A stretch of DNA of 25,255 nt from CAZOEL01 sp964578835 (GCA_964578835.1 CAZOEL010000088.1:1-25255), one strand, 5' to 3'. Shown: positions 16,739 to 25,106, counted from the first letter of the stretch. Notes: generated by a model from the letters alone, not told the origin. Made by a program: numbers and translations.

Positions 16739-17821
16739 ATGAAGATTGCTTCCGCAGATGTCAGCATGGGGTCGGTGAGGGTCTTTAACGAAGTGGACAG
16801 CAAGAAGGAAAAGCTCAATGCCTGGGTGGGGAAAAGGCCGGATTCAAGCCCGAAGGAGTTGGAAGACCAGGTCACTTTGAGCTCGATTCTTCCGAAGCCT
16901 GTTACAAAACCTGCAAAAGTGAAGGAGGATGACGGAGCCTCCTGCAAAGGGCCCGGGACCGGGGACGATGACGAGATCTCCACGCAGGATGGGTATGTGT
17001 ATGTTCTGAAAAGAGCCATCGAGGCTCTGACCGGCAAGAAGATCCACATGCGCCGCATCGATCCGGACGCTTTGCTACAAGGAAAACCGGGCACTGAGAT
17101 TCCACCGGAAGTAGTGCGCCAGGCCCAACAGGGAGAACGTCGCGAAGGCGTGGGTTGGGGCGTGGAATATGACAGAACCAGCACCCATTACGAAAGCGAG
17201 CAGACGACCTTTGCCGCAGAGGGCGTCATCAGGACGGCCGATGGAAAGGAAATCGGCTTCTCTCTAAGCCTTCAGATGAGCCGGGAGTATATGACCAGTG
17301 AAAGCGAATCATTTCGAGCCGGCGATGCGGTGCAGAAGGTGGACCCGCTGGTTCTCAACTTTGACGGCAACGCAGTGGAGCTCACAGACGCCAAGTTCGC
17401 TTTCGACCTCGACCAGGATGGAGAGCAGGAGAGCATAAGCTTTGTTGGCTCGGGGAGCGGCATACTGGTGCTGGATCGCAACAAAGACGGCATCGTCAAT
17501 GACGGAGGGGAGCTTTTCGGCCCGCGCACCGGAAACGGTTTTAATGAGCTCGCTGAGCTCGACAGCGACCAAAACGGCTGGATCGATGAGAACGACTCTG
17601 CATATGCGGATCTTTCGGTATGGACCAGGAGCAGTGATGGGAAAGATGCTCTATCCAGTCTCAAAAGCAGAAACGTCGGGGCTATATACCTGGGCAATGT
17701 GCAGACTCAGTTCGATATCAAGAGCGGCGCAGCTCTGAACGGGCAGGTGGTGAGAACGGGAGTCTTCGTCGAGGAAGAGGGCAAAGTCGGAACCATCCAG
17801 CAAGTCGATTTAGTGACCTGA
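16739..17821 (+). CDS. Calcium-motif protein with EF-hand-like DxDxDG repeats
   Basis: A 360-residue protein of a family widespread in Proteobacteria, function unknown. The N-terminal third is polar and low in complexity. The middle has the conserved block YESEQTTFAAEGVIRTADG and FSLSLQMSREYM. The C-terminal part carries three Ca-binding-like loops: DLDQDG (223-228), DRNKDGIVNDGGE (246-258) and DSDQNGWIDEND (275-286), then AIYLGNVQTQF. There is no signal peptide or membrane helix; secretion by a leaderless route is possible but unproven. ATG 16739 has GGAG six bases upstream; another in-frame ATG lies at 16733, inside that region. It stands as a single gene between the kinase and the repeat region. 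Confidence 0.75.
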   Translation: MKIASADVSMGSVRVFNEVDSKKEKLNAWVGKRPDSSPKELEDQVTLSSILPKPVTKPAKVKEDDGASCKGPGTGDDDEISTQDGYVYVLKRAIEALTGKKIHMRRIDPDALLQGKPGTEIPPEVVRQAQQGERREGVGWGVEYDRTSTHYESEQTTFAAEGVIRTADGKEIGFSLSLQMSREYMTSESESFRAGDAVQKVDPLVLNFDGNAVELTDAKFAFDLDQDGEQESISFVGSGSGILVLDRNKDGIVNDGGELFGPRTGNGFNELAELDSDQNGWIDENDSAYADLSVWTRSSDGKDALSSLKSRNVGAIYLGNVQTQFDIKSGAALNGQVVRTGVFVEEEGKVGTIQQVDLVT

Positions 17822-17949
17822 GCCCCGGGGATATCCTTTGCCGAATTCAAACGCAGACCGGCCCGAGCCGTAATGGAAGCGTTGTAATGGATGAGCAGTT
17901 GGCAGCCTCGAGCGCTTCAGCTCTTCCGGGAGCATGGAGAGTTGGGCAA

Positions 17950-18104
17950 CTCACAACAAATAACCTACCAGGAAGATGGGTTTTGTCATACCGACAGGTT
18001 TAAGCCGGTATCCAGCCCAGCGTAAAACCTGGATTCCGGCTCAAACCTGCCGGAATGACGGTGGGGGTGTTTCTGAACCACTTTGGTAGGTTATTTGTTG
18101 TGAG
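17950..18104. mobile_element. 155-bp MITE-like fold-back element
   Basis: Perfect 21-bp terminal inverted repeats run from CTCACAACAAATAACCTA (17950 onward) to its complement ending at 18104. Nested inside is a second inverted repeat, 17985-18015 against 18029-18059, 31 bases with four differences; the loop is 13 bases. The inner part matches the decayed copy at 7-53. There is no coding capacity, and no clear target-site duplication is visible. The structure fits a miniature inverted-repeat element or a large REP-type palindrome. Confidence 0.65.
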
Positions 18105-18120
18105 CCGCCTTAGTCATTGA

Positions 18121-18216
18121 CTCCCGATAAACGGAGCGGTAAAAGCAAAGCCAATATGCGACTGAAGTTGCATGATCTTGGTGTGGCTTAATAGTTCAAC
18201 AGACAAAGAGAAAACG
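18121..18216 (+). promoter_or_regulatory. Candidate structured RNA leader upstream of an intrinsic terminator
   Basis: AAGCCA (18148-18153) pairs with TGGCTT (18184-18189) and encloses a hairpin, ATGCGAC/GTTGCAT around TGAA (18156-18173). TGGCT could instead pair with AGCCA at 18218-18222, which is part of the terminator stem. GAGCC/GGCTC (18217-18221, 18227-18231) gives a further exclusive fold. The layout is that of an attenuator or riboswitch, but I could not match it to a known class. Confidence 0.35.
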
Positions 18217-18217
18217 G

Positions 18218-18270
18218 AGCCAGGAAGGCTCGGAGCGCGGTCGTGCGCCCTGGCTTCCCGGCTTTTTTTT
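18218..18270 (+). terminator. Strong intrinsic terminator 80 bases before the spermidine synthase-like gene
   Basis: Bases 18218-18263 fold into a long GC-rich hairpin with a few mismatches (AGCC with GGCT at the base, GGAAG with CTTCC above it), followed directly by eight T residues (18263-18270). It sits inside the region where an alternative GTG start (18243) of the downstream gene would fall, which argues against that start. It could end transcription from upstream or act as a conditional terminator in the leader of the next gene. Confidence 0.75.
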
Positions 18271-18350
18271 GTGGGGCTCCAGGCGACGCCGCTTCCGGGA
18301 TGGATGACAGGCAACCGTTTTTGCTCAGAGATCCGAGCGAAGAGGTGGAT

Positions 18351-21300
18351 ATGGAGCTCGCACGCGTATTCTTCAAACGTCTTCCGCCGTTGCGGGGGAC
18401 TTCGACAGCCGTTTTGTGCGCTTTTCTATTCTCCGGCGTCGCTGGGTTGACCTACCAGATCCTTTGGGTCCGGATGATCGATAAGCTCATCGGCAGCGCC
18501 CCTTTTGCCGTTGCGACCGTTCTCACCGTCTTCATGGGAGGCCTGGCGCTCGGAAGCTCCAATGCGGGAAGGATCGCCGACCGATCGACGTCGAGGGGCG
18601 CTCTGCTGAGTCTCTACGGCATGCTCGAAATCGCCGTTGGCGCCTACGCTCTTCTGCTTCCTTTTTTGATAGAAGCTGCGACGCCTCTCTACAGCTCCGT
18701 ATACGACGCGCTGCTGTCGCATTTCTGGGTCTTCCGGATTCTGGCGTTTTTCGGCTGCTCGCTCCTGCTGATCCCTCCCACCACCCTCATGGGGCTTACC
18801 CTGCCGATCATCTGTCGGTTCTATGTTACAAGCCTCGACCACCTGGGCGCCCGCACGGGAATGCTTTACGGGATGAACACGATCGGGGCAGCTCTGGGAG
18901 CTGTGCTCTGCGGCTTCGTGCTGATAGACCGCCTCGGATTGTGGGGAGCGCTATGCGCTGCTGCGAGCATCAATTTTATGGTCGGAGCTGCGTGCATCTT
19001 TCTGGGAAGGCGAGAAGCGCGCAGCGCCTCCCAGGCTTCCGATGCAGGTCGCACGCGCAGGGAAAAGGGCGTGAAGGCCAGGAAGAAGAACACTGGGGCC
19101 GCTCGGCTTCCGCATGCGCCCCCCGACTCGACCTATGCGGCTCAGACTCATGGTGGAGGCGAAAATAAGCCGATCGCATGCGCTCCGGACGGCGAGCTCC
19201 GCTGGGCGCTCCTCATAGCCGCTGTTTCAGGATTCTGCTCCATGGCTTGCGAGGTGCTCTGGACAAGGCTTTTGGGGTTAATCATGGGACCCACGACCTA
19301 CTCGTTCACTTTGGTCGTCGCTACCTTCATTGTAGGTCTTGCAGCGGGAAGCATCATCTTTGGACGATTGGGAGACAGGAGCCCGAGAGCTTTGAGCCTT
19401 CTCGCATGGACACAAATTTGCGCAGCCGCTCTTGCTCTTGCAGTCAGCCAGTTCTTGGGGAACGGCCAGTTCTTCTTCTCAAAGCTCATCCATGCGCTGC
19501 AGGGCAGCTTTCAGACGATGATCCTGGCGCAGTCCCTCCTGCTGTTCGCCATCCTGATCTGGCCAACCCTGTTTTTTGGGGCCGCTTTCCCGCTGGTCAA
19601 CAGGATCTACTCGAAATCCATCCCGGCGCTGGGCTCAACCATCGGAACCGCCTACGCCCTGAACACCGTAGGCGCCATCCTCGGCTCCTTTGCAGCCGGC
19701 TTCATAATCGTCCCGCTGGTGGGAAAGGAGAACGGCCTCAAGCTGGTGATCGGGCTCCAACTCGCCACGGCGCTCGCGGCGCTCACGAGGAGCATGTTCC
19801 GGCTGCGCGAAAGACTAATGCCGTTATCGGCGGGCGCGTGCGCAGCCGCGATCGCGATAGCGCTGCTTGTGTATTTCCCGTCATGGGATCGCAATATTCT
19901 CTCACGGGGATGGTACCGTAATTATCGAGACATCGCGAACGAACTGGAAAGGACTACCTGGGTCGAAGCCTTGACGCGCGGTCCATCGTTGCTCGTCCGG
20001 GAACGCGGCGGACTGGAAGTTGCGTTCTATGGGGACGGCATCGGAGGATTCACGACGGTTGAGAAAGAAACGACGAGCATCGGCGTTGTCGAATATGCAT
20101 TGTTCAACAGCGGCAAGCCGGACGCTTCCTCCCACGGGGACCGCTCCACCCAGACCCTCTCGGGGCACATCCCTTTGCTCTTCCACCCTTGCCCGGAAAA
20201 GATCGTGGTGATTGGATTAGCGAGCGGCATGACGCTTGGGGAGGCTCTCCTCCATCCCATCAAGCGGGCGGATGTTCTCGAGATAAACGAGCAGGTGGCG
20301 AAAGCCTGCAAGCTCTTCTTCACTCCCTGGAACAACGATTGCCTCAACGATCCGAGAACGCGCCTCATCGTACAGGACGGTAGAAACCATCTGGCGCTGA
20401 CCAGGGAAGAGTACGACGCGATCATATCCGAGCCCTCTAATCCATGGATGGCAGGCCTTGCCAATCTCTATACGCGCGACTTCTTCCGACTGGCGCGGGC
20501 GCGTTTGAAAGACAAGGGCATTTTCGCCCAATGGATTCAATCGTACGAAATGGACTGGAGCACCTTCGCCATGGTGGGACGCACCTTTGCCGACGTTTTT
20601 CCCGACGGCGCTCTCATGAAAACTGGACCGGGAGATTACCTGCTCCTTGGCTTTGTCGACAGGAAGGGCATCGATTGGCAAACAGCGGCGCAAAACATGG
20701 AATACGCCCGCAAGTCGATCAACGCCTCCTTTGAGGATCATAGCATTCTGGCTCATCTGGTTATAACGGAGGACCTGCCGGCGTTCTTCGGAGATGGTCC
20801 GCTTCATACGGACGATCGACCCCATCTTGAGTATTCCGCTCCGAAGCAGTTGAACGGGGAGAACCTGGATCTTGGACGGATCGTCGGCGATCGGCGCAGG
20901 CTCTCGCCAGAAACACAAAAAATAGTGCAAGCCAACAGCAATGCGGAAGGATTTCTCGATCTCATCCGTTTTTCGGCCTCCGCCAATGTCCCGCTCTTCT
21001 CTATACTGAATCCGGATCATCTCGCCGACACCCAAAAGGAGCTTTACAGATCGGCTGTGAAACAGTATTGCAGCCGGGTGGTCGTCCCCTCCTACCATAT
21101 TTTTCCAGATCGGGGATCGAAAAAGGAATGCGCCGAAACACAGATTGCCGGAATACTCCACAGGCTTGCCGAAGACGATGGCAGGGCGGATGACCATTTC
21201 AATCTGGGACTGTCGATGATGGCCGCGGGCCGGGAGCACGACGCGCAACCCGCCCTGGAAAGAACTATCTCGCTCGACCCGCATCACCAAAACGGTCTTA

Positions 21301-21767
21301 CGGCCCTGGGACTCCTTCAGGCCAAAAAGGGAGACATGAAGGAGGCTGTGCGGCATTTGTCGCGGGTCGTAGAAATCGCTCCGGGAAGCTGTGACGCTCA
21401 CAAGAATTTTGGAATGGCCCTCGTCCGCCTGGGACAACTCGATCAGGCGCTCGCCGAATTCGCCAAAGCATTGAGCATCGATCCACGCAATGTGGCGGCC
21501 CTTAACGAGATGGGAATCGCCCTGCTTGCAATGGGAAAGATCGACGATGCGATGAAGCGTTTTGCTGCAGCCTCGGAGATCGACCCGCGGGATGTGGAAT
21601 CGCACAGAAACATGGCTGCGGCGTATTTCAGGAAGGGAGACCTCGAGAACGCGGCGAAGCGCTTCGAGCAGGCGTTGCGCCTGAGCTCCGGCGACGCCGA
21701 TATCCGATACAATCTTGAAATGGTCTCTAAGCTCCTGGAAAGATCCCGGAAAGCCTCGGCGGATTGA
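18351..21767 (+). CDS. Membrane spermidine synthase-like protein fused to MFS-like helices and TPR repeats
   Basis: This 1138-residue protein has two MFS-like membrane halves (about 15-220 and 284-510) joined by a basic cytoplasmic linker. A spermidine synthase-like Rossmann domain follows (about 545-820), then an uncharacterised stretch and five 34-residue TPRs (about 947-1119). The SAM-binding motif reads VVIGLASGMT, followed by VLEINEQV. The spermidine synthase catalytic Asp region is changed to ISEPSNPWMAG, with Glu/Asn in place of the usual Asp residues, so aminopropyl transfer is doubtful. Members of this fused family are often annotated as spermidine synthases without proof. ATG 18351 has GAGGTGG just upstream and begins directly before the first helix; a GTG at 18243 lies within a terminator hairpin. 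It appears to be transcribed alone. Confidence 0.82.
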   Translation: MELARVFFKRLPPLRGTSTAVLCAFLFSGVAGLTYQILWVRMIDKLIGSAPFAVATVLTVFMGGLALGSSNAGRIADRSTSRGALLSLYGMLEIAVGAYALLLPFLIEAATPLYSSVYDALLSHFWVFRILAFFGCSLLLIPPTTLMGLTLPIICRFYVTSLDHLGARTGMLYGMNTIGAALGAVLCGFVLIDRLGLWGALCAAASINFMVGAACIFLGRREARSASQASDAGRTRREKGVKARKKNTGAARLPHAPPDSTYAAQTHGGGENKPIACAPDGELRWALLIAAVSGFCSMACEVLWTRLLGLIMGPTTYSFTLVVATFIVGLAAGSIIFGRLGDRSPRALSLLAWTQICAAALALAVSQFLGNGQFFFSKLIHALQGSFQTMILAQSLLLFAILIWPTLFFGAAFPLVNRIYSKSIPALGSTIGTAYALNTVGAILGSFAAGFIIVPLVGKENGLKLVIGLQLATALAALTRSMFRLRERLMPLSAGACAAAIAIALLVYFPSWDRNILSRGWYRNYRDIANELERTTWVEALTRGPSLLVRERGGLEVAFYGDGIGGFTTVEKETTSIGVVEYALFNSGKPDASSHGDRSTQTLSGHIPLLFHPCPEKIVVIGLASGMTLGEALLHPIKRADVLEINEQVAKACKLFFTPWNNDCLNDPRTRLIVQDGRNHLALTREEYDAIISEPSNPWMAGLANLYTRDFFRLARARLKDKGIFAQWIQSYEMDWSTFAMVGRTFADVFPDGALMKTGPGDYLLLGFVDRKGIDWQTAAQNMEYARKSINASFEDHSILAHLVITEDLPAFFGDGPLHTDDRPHLEYSAPKQLNGENLDLGRIVGDRRRLSPETQKIVQANSNAEGFLDLIRFSASANVPLFSILNPDHLADTQKELYRSAVKQYCSRVVVPSYHIFPDRGSKKECAETQIAGILHRLAEDDGRADDHFNLGLSMMAAGREHDAQPALERTISLDPHHQNGLTALGLLQAKKGDMKEAVRHLSRVVEIAPGSCDAHKNFGMALVRLGQLDQALAEFAKALSIDPRNVAALNEMGIALLAMGKIDDAMKRFAAASEIDPRDVESHRNMAAAYFRKGDLENAAKRFEQALRLSSGDADIRYNLEMVSKLLERSRKASAD

Positions 21768-22071
21768 GAGCCCGAGGCATCGTAAAGCTGTTCCAGCCTT
21801 CCCGCCAGGTTCCAGGCAATTCTCAATTAGGATCTCCACCCGGCTTATATTCAACCGAAATCAGATAGACTCGTCATTCCGGCCATACAATCTCCTAAAT
21901 GACGAACTGAGCTTATTCCCCTATTCATCCGCAGCATGGCGAAATTCAGAATTGCCTCCCGGTTCCTCCTCTATTGGCGAACGAGCGGGAGCGGCATTAT
22001 TATATAGGAAATTTCAAGCATACTGCCGCTTCGCAACCCTTTTTAGATGAGCCGAGCCATAGGAGCAGACT
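21768..22071. other. Intergenic region, nothing identified
   Basis: I see no gene, tRNA or strong hairpin here. The last 20 bases hold AGGAG, the ribosome binding site of the following methyltransferase gene. A promoter for that gene is expected but not recognisable. Confidence 0.4.
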
Positions 22072-23106
22072 ATGAGCTATTTAAACAATACTCTACAGAA
22101 ACCCAGAACAGATGACCGTCCGCTGTGGGACATCACCTTCTCCCTTCTCATAGGCCCGGCAGTGCTGGTGGCCCATGATCTCAAACTCTTTTCCTTCCTT
22201 GCGGCCAATCCCCGCACGCTCTCCGAGGTGTGCGAATCTCTCAGGATAGCGCCGCGTCCTGCGGAAATTCTCCTTTCCCTGTGCGTCGCTGTCGGACTGG
22301 TTGAACTGAAAGAGGGCGCCTATCAGTTGACTCAACTTTCGGAAGACTATCTCATAGAAAGCAGCCCCACCTATTTTGGGGGTTTTCTCGACCTCAAGAT
22401 CGCCAATTCCTCTCTTTATTCCTACGATACCCTAAAGCAGGCAGTACTCACGGATTCGCCGCGCATATACGGAGGAGTCGATCTGTTCAAAGCTCACGAC
22501 GACCGAGAATCGCTTGCCGTCTCCTTCACTCGAGCAATGCATTCGACCAGCATCGGGCCGGCCCTTGCATGGCCGGGCTATGTTGATCTCTCGAAACACC
22601 GCCTCATGGTCGACATAGGCGGAGGATCGGGAGCGCATGCCATCGGGGCGCTGAACCACTGGCCTCACCTCAAGGCGATAGTGTTTGAGCGGCCCAATGT
22701 GTGCGCGGTGTCCAAAGAGATATTTGCGCGCTACGGCTTGAGCGACCGTGCGCAGACTCATTGCGCGGATATGTGGACCGATCCTTTCCCTTCCGCTGAC
22801 GTGCATTTCTATTCAATGATTTATCATGATTGGCCGCCGGAGAAATGCCGGCTCCTCACGAACAAGAGCTTCGAAAGCCTTGATCCGGGAGGTTTGATCT
22901 TGATTCATGAAATGCTCTACGACGATGACAAAACGGGTCCCGTCTCTGCCGCCGCCTTCAGTATGGATATGCTGCTATGGACCACGGGAAGGCAGTACTC
23001 CGGGCGGGAGCTCACCGAGATGCTCGCCGACGCGGGTTTCATCGACATCGAAATGAGACCGACCTTCGGCTACTGGAGTCTTTTGAGCGGACGTAAGCCA
23101 TCGTAA
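22072..23106 (+). CDS. SAM-dependent O-methyltransferase (COMT/acetylserotonin type)
   Basis: A 344-residue class I methyltransferase of the plant COMT-like family that methylates hydroxyl groups of small aromatic molecules. The N-terminal winged-helix dimerisation domain (about 15-100) is visible in LSEVCESLRIAPRPAEILLSLCVAVGLVE. The SAM-binding motif is VDIGGGSG (180-187), followed by the acidic residue in VFERPNV. The putative catalytic base is His252 in YHDWPPEK, and GGLILIHEML closes the fold. ATG 22072 has AGGAG seven bases upstream. It lies 298 bases before an ABC exporter pair on the same strand, consistent with tailoring and export of a small molecule, but no biosynthetic core gene is in the window. 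The substrate is unknown. Confidence 0.85.
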   Translation: MSYLNNTLQKPRTDDRPLWDITFSLLIGPAVLVAHDLKLFSFLAANPRTLSEVCESLRIAPRPAEILLSLCVAVGLVELKEGAYQLTQLSEDYLIESSPTYFGGFLDLKIANSSLYSYDTLKQAVLTDSPRIYGGVDLFKAHDDRESLAVSFTRAMHSTSIGPALAWPGYVDLSKHRLMVDIGGGSGAHAIGALNHWPHLKAIVFERPNVCAVSKEIFARYGLSDRAQTHCADMWTDPFPSADVHFYSMIYHDWPPEKCRLLTNKSFESLDPGGLILIHEMLYDDDKTGPVSAAAFSMDMLLWTTGRQYSGRELTEMLADAGFIDIEMRPTFGYWSLLSGRKPS

Positions 23107-23326
23107 TCAAGATGATGACCGTGAAGGCGACAGGTTGAGCCGGCAACCGCGCAAAGAATGCCTCAAACTCAAAAAGATGAGGCTTGATGGATTGAGCGGT
23201 CTAAAAAGCTTTCTTCTCACCATGCGATAAGCTATGCTGTTGCGCTCCAACAGGTTACGCCTCTCTTTTCGGCCTGCGCCGGCAACGGCGCTGACTTTGC
23301 GTCCTCAAGCAATGAGAGTAAACGAC

Positions 23327-23404
23327 ATGCTAAAGACTTCAGCATATGCCGCTGTTTCCGCTGAGTCGCCGTTGGTCTCCTACCCAAGCAGGGGCGAAGG
23401 GTAG
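23327..23404 (+). pseudogene. Short frame resembling a zinc alcohol dehydrogenase N-terminus
   Basis: A 25-codon frame begins MLKTSAYAAVSAESPL and ends in TAG directly before the ATG of the ABC ATPase gene (TAGATG). Its first 16 residues resemble, from memory, the N-terminus of YahK-type zinc alcohol dehydrogenases, which typically begin with a KTxAYAAxSAxxPL pattern. The rest of the enzyme is missing, so this is probably a remnant after deletion. Alternatively it is a leader peptide coupled to the ATPase gene. The ribosome binding site is weak. Confidence 0.4.
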
Positions 23405-24178
23405 ATGGAGTCCTTTCAGCCTCGAGCCCATTCCGGCGAGAAAGTGCTTACCGTCAAGGGGCTACAGAAGAAATACGGCCAAACAGTTGCGGTCGACGAG
23501 ATCTCTTTCGATGTGGCGCGCAGGGAAATCGTCGGTCTTTTGGGTCCCAACGGCGCAGGGAAGACGACAACGATCAATATGATACTCGGCGTCCTGGAGC
23601 CAAGCTCCGGGATTATCCGCATCGAGGGACTGGATATTTCGAAGAACCGCTCGACGGCTCTCGCGAGGACCAATTTCGCCGCCGTCTACGCGCCTTTGCC
23701 CGGTAATTTGACCGTGTGTCAAAATCTGCTCATCTTTGGCCTTCTGTATGGCGTCAAAAGACTGAGAGAACGCATCCGGACGATGCTCGATCATTTCGAT
23801 CTGAACGCCTTCCGAGATGTGAAGTGCGGCTTGCTCTCTTCCGGAGAACAAACGCGCGTATGCCTCGCCAAGGCGATGCTCAACCGGCCGAGGCTGCTTC
23901 TGCTCGATGAGCCCACGGCATCGCTCGATCCCGCTGTCGCTCGCGAAATTCGCACAAAGATTCGAGGCTTTGCCGATCAGGAGACTGGAGGGGTGCTCTG
24001 GACTTCGCATAATATGTACGAGGTCGAGGAAGTATGCGATCGGGTTCTCTTCCTCTCACGAGGCAAGGTTTTGCTCGAAGGCGACCCGAAGACCCTTCCT
24101 GGAGAGCATGGCAAGAAAACGTTGGAAGAGCTTTTCATCACCGTGGCCCGCGAGCCGCTCACTCTTGATGTCGGATAG
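23405..24178 (+). CDS. ABC-2 type exporter ATP-binding protein
   Basis: A 257-residue ATPase with Walker A GPNGAGKTT (47-55), signature LSSGEQTR (144-151), Walker B LLLLDEPTASLDP (164-176) and H-loop SHN. The Q-loop glutamine, normally in a 'PQ' context, appears to be replaced: the region reads FAAVYAPLPGNLTV. This is seen in some ABC-2 exporter branches and may not abolish activity. The short C-terminal region is typical of drug and polysaccharide exporters. ATG 23405 follows directly after the TAG of the short frame upstream. The permease gene starts five bases downstream, so the two form an exporter. The exported molecule is unknown. Confidence 0.88.
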   Translation: MESFQPRAHSGEKVLTVKGLQKKYGQTVAVDEISFDVARREIVGLLGPNGAGKTTTINMILGVLEPSSGIIRIEGLDISKNRSTALARTNFAAVYAPLPGNLTVCQNLLIFGLLYGVKRLRERIRTMLDHFDLNAFRDVKCGLLSSGEQTRVCLAKAMLNRPRLLLLDEPTASLDPAVAREIRTKIRGFADQETGGVLWTSHNMYEVEEVCDRVLFLSRGKVLLEGDPKTLPGEHGKKTLEELFITVAREPLTLDVG

Positions 24179-24183
24179 AGCCC

Positions 24184-24987
24184 ATGACCTTCCATTGCAC
24201 TGCAGCCGTTGTGCTTCGCCACTTCTTTCTCATCCGCGGGAGCTTCCCTCGAGTGATGCCCCTGTTCATTTGGGTGGCCGTCGACATGGTGCTCTGGGGA
24301 TTCATCACGAAATATCTCAATACGGTTGCATGGAGCGGCTTTGATTTCGTCCCGGCGCTTCTCGGAGCCGTTCTCCTCTGGGACTTTTTCGGCCGCGTCA
24401 TGCATGGGGTGACTACGGCCTTTTTCGAGGACGTCTGGTCGAGAAACTTCCTCAACGTATTCGCCAGTCCGATCCTGGTGCGCGAATATATCGGGGGGCT
24501 CGTGATCACGAGCATTCTGACGAGCGCGGTCGGCCTCTTCGTCATGATTGTCTTGGCCGGCGCCTTCTTTGGGCTCTCTTTCTCACTTTACGGTTTTACC
24601 CTATTGCCCTTCCTGCTCGTGCTTTTTCTTTTCGGCATTGCGCTCGGCATTCTGAGCAGCGCTGTGGTGCTCGGGCTGGGACCCGCCGCGGAATGGCTCA
24701 TCTGGCCGATTCCAGCTCTCATTTCGCCCTTTGTGGGCGTTTTCTACCCGATCTCCACTCTCCCTGAATGGATGCAGTATCTTTCATACGTTCTTCCGCC
24801 CTCCTGTATATTCGAGGGCATGAGGTCGATCATATCAGGAGGGGAGGTCCAGACAACCGCTCTGCTCTGGAGCGGGGGACTGGCTGCGCTTTACGTAGCG
24901 GCCGCTTGCGCATACTTTACTCGCACCTACAGGCGCGCGGCGCGAACCGGCCTCCTTGCCCGCTACAGCGCGGAAACGGCAAGCTAG
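24184..24987 (+). CDS. ABC-2 type exporter permease
   Basis: A 267-residue integral membrane protein with about six hydrophobic helices. It has the ABC-2 pattern: an amphipathic N-terminus, an extended charged segment (FFEDVWSRNFLNVFASPILVREY) after helix two, and the helix pair around VGVFYPISTLPEWMQYLSYVLPPSCIFEGMR near 195-225, which is the conserved ABC-2 signature region. Such permeases export lipids, polysaccharides, drugs or small metabolites. It starts five bases after the ATPase stop and shares its operon. The upstream O-methyltransferase may modify the exported compound, which is inference from proximity only. Confidence 0.87.
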   Translation: MTFHCTAAVVLRHFFLIRGSFPRVMPLFIWVAVDMVLWGFITKYLNTVAWSGFDFVPALLGAVLLWDFFGRVMHGVTTAFFEDVWSRNFLNVFASPILVREYIGGLVITSILTSAVGLFVMIVLAGAFFGLSFSLYGFTLLPFLLVLFLFGIALGILSSAVVLGLGPAAEWLIWPIPALISPFVGVFYPISTLPEWMQYLSYVLPPSCIFEGMRSIISGGEVQTTALLWSGGLAALYVAAACAYFTRTYRRAARTGLLARYSAETAS

Positions 24988-25064
24988 AGGAGAATGGACC
25001 ATAGGTGTGGATCTTGCAAAAACCTGTAACGACTCTCCGGCGAAGGAAGGAATTCAGCTTTTTG

Positions 25065-25106
25065 ACGCCTTTTGCGCCTTGACTATCGCCGGGAGGCGTT
25101 TTTTTT
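25065..25106 (+). terminator. Probable intrinsic terminator after the ABC-2 operon
   Basis: ACGCCT (25065-25070) and AGGCGT (25094-25099) are complementary around a 23-base loop, and a second CGCCT at 25075-25079 could pair with the same right arm. Eight T residues follow (25099-25106). It lies about 80 bases after the permease stop, in the right orientation to end that operon. Confidence 0.55.

Larger units (their letters stand above)
17822..18350. other. Intergenic region with fold-back element and structured leader
   Basis: This gap contains the 155-bp fold-back element (17950-18104), a run of potential RNA hairpins (18121-18189) and an intrinsic terminator (18218-18270). Between 17822 and 17949 I see no gene, repeat or obvious terminator for the calcium-motif gene. 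Confidence 0.6.

Noticed and set aside
18121..18190. c-di-GMP (GEMM) or other known riboswitch in the leader
   Set aside because: Only a short GCAAAGCC-like run matches; the required tandem stems and receptor bases are not in place.
20217..21854. Minus-strand 545-codon frame opposite the spermidine synthase-like gene
   Set aside because: It is the antisense shadow of a strongly supported coding region and has no domain of its own.
24994..25029. Eleven-residue frame starting MDHRCGSCKNL with a strong ribosome binding site after the ABC permease
   Set aside because: It is too short to support as a gene, and nothing else in the sequence backs it.
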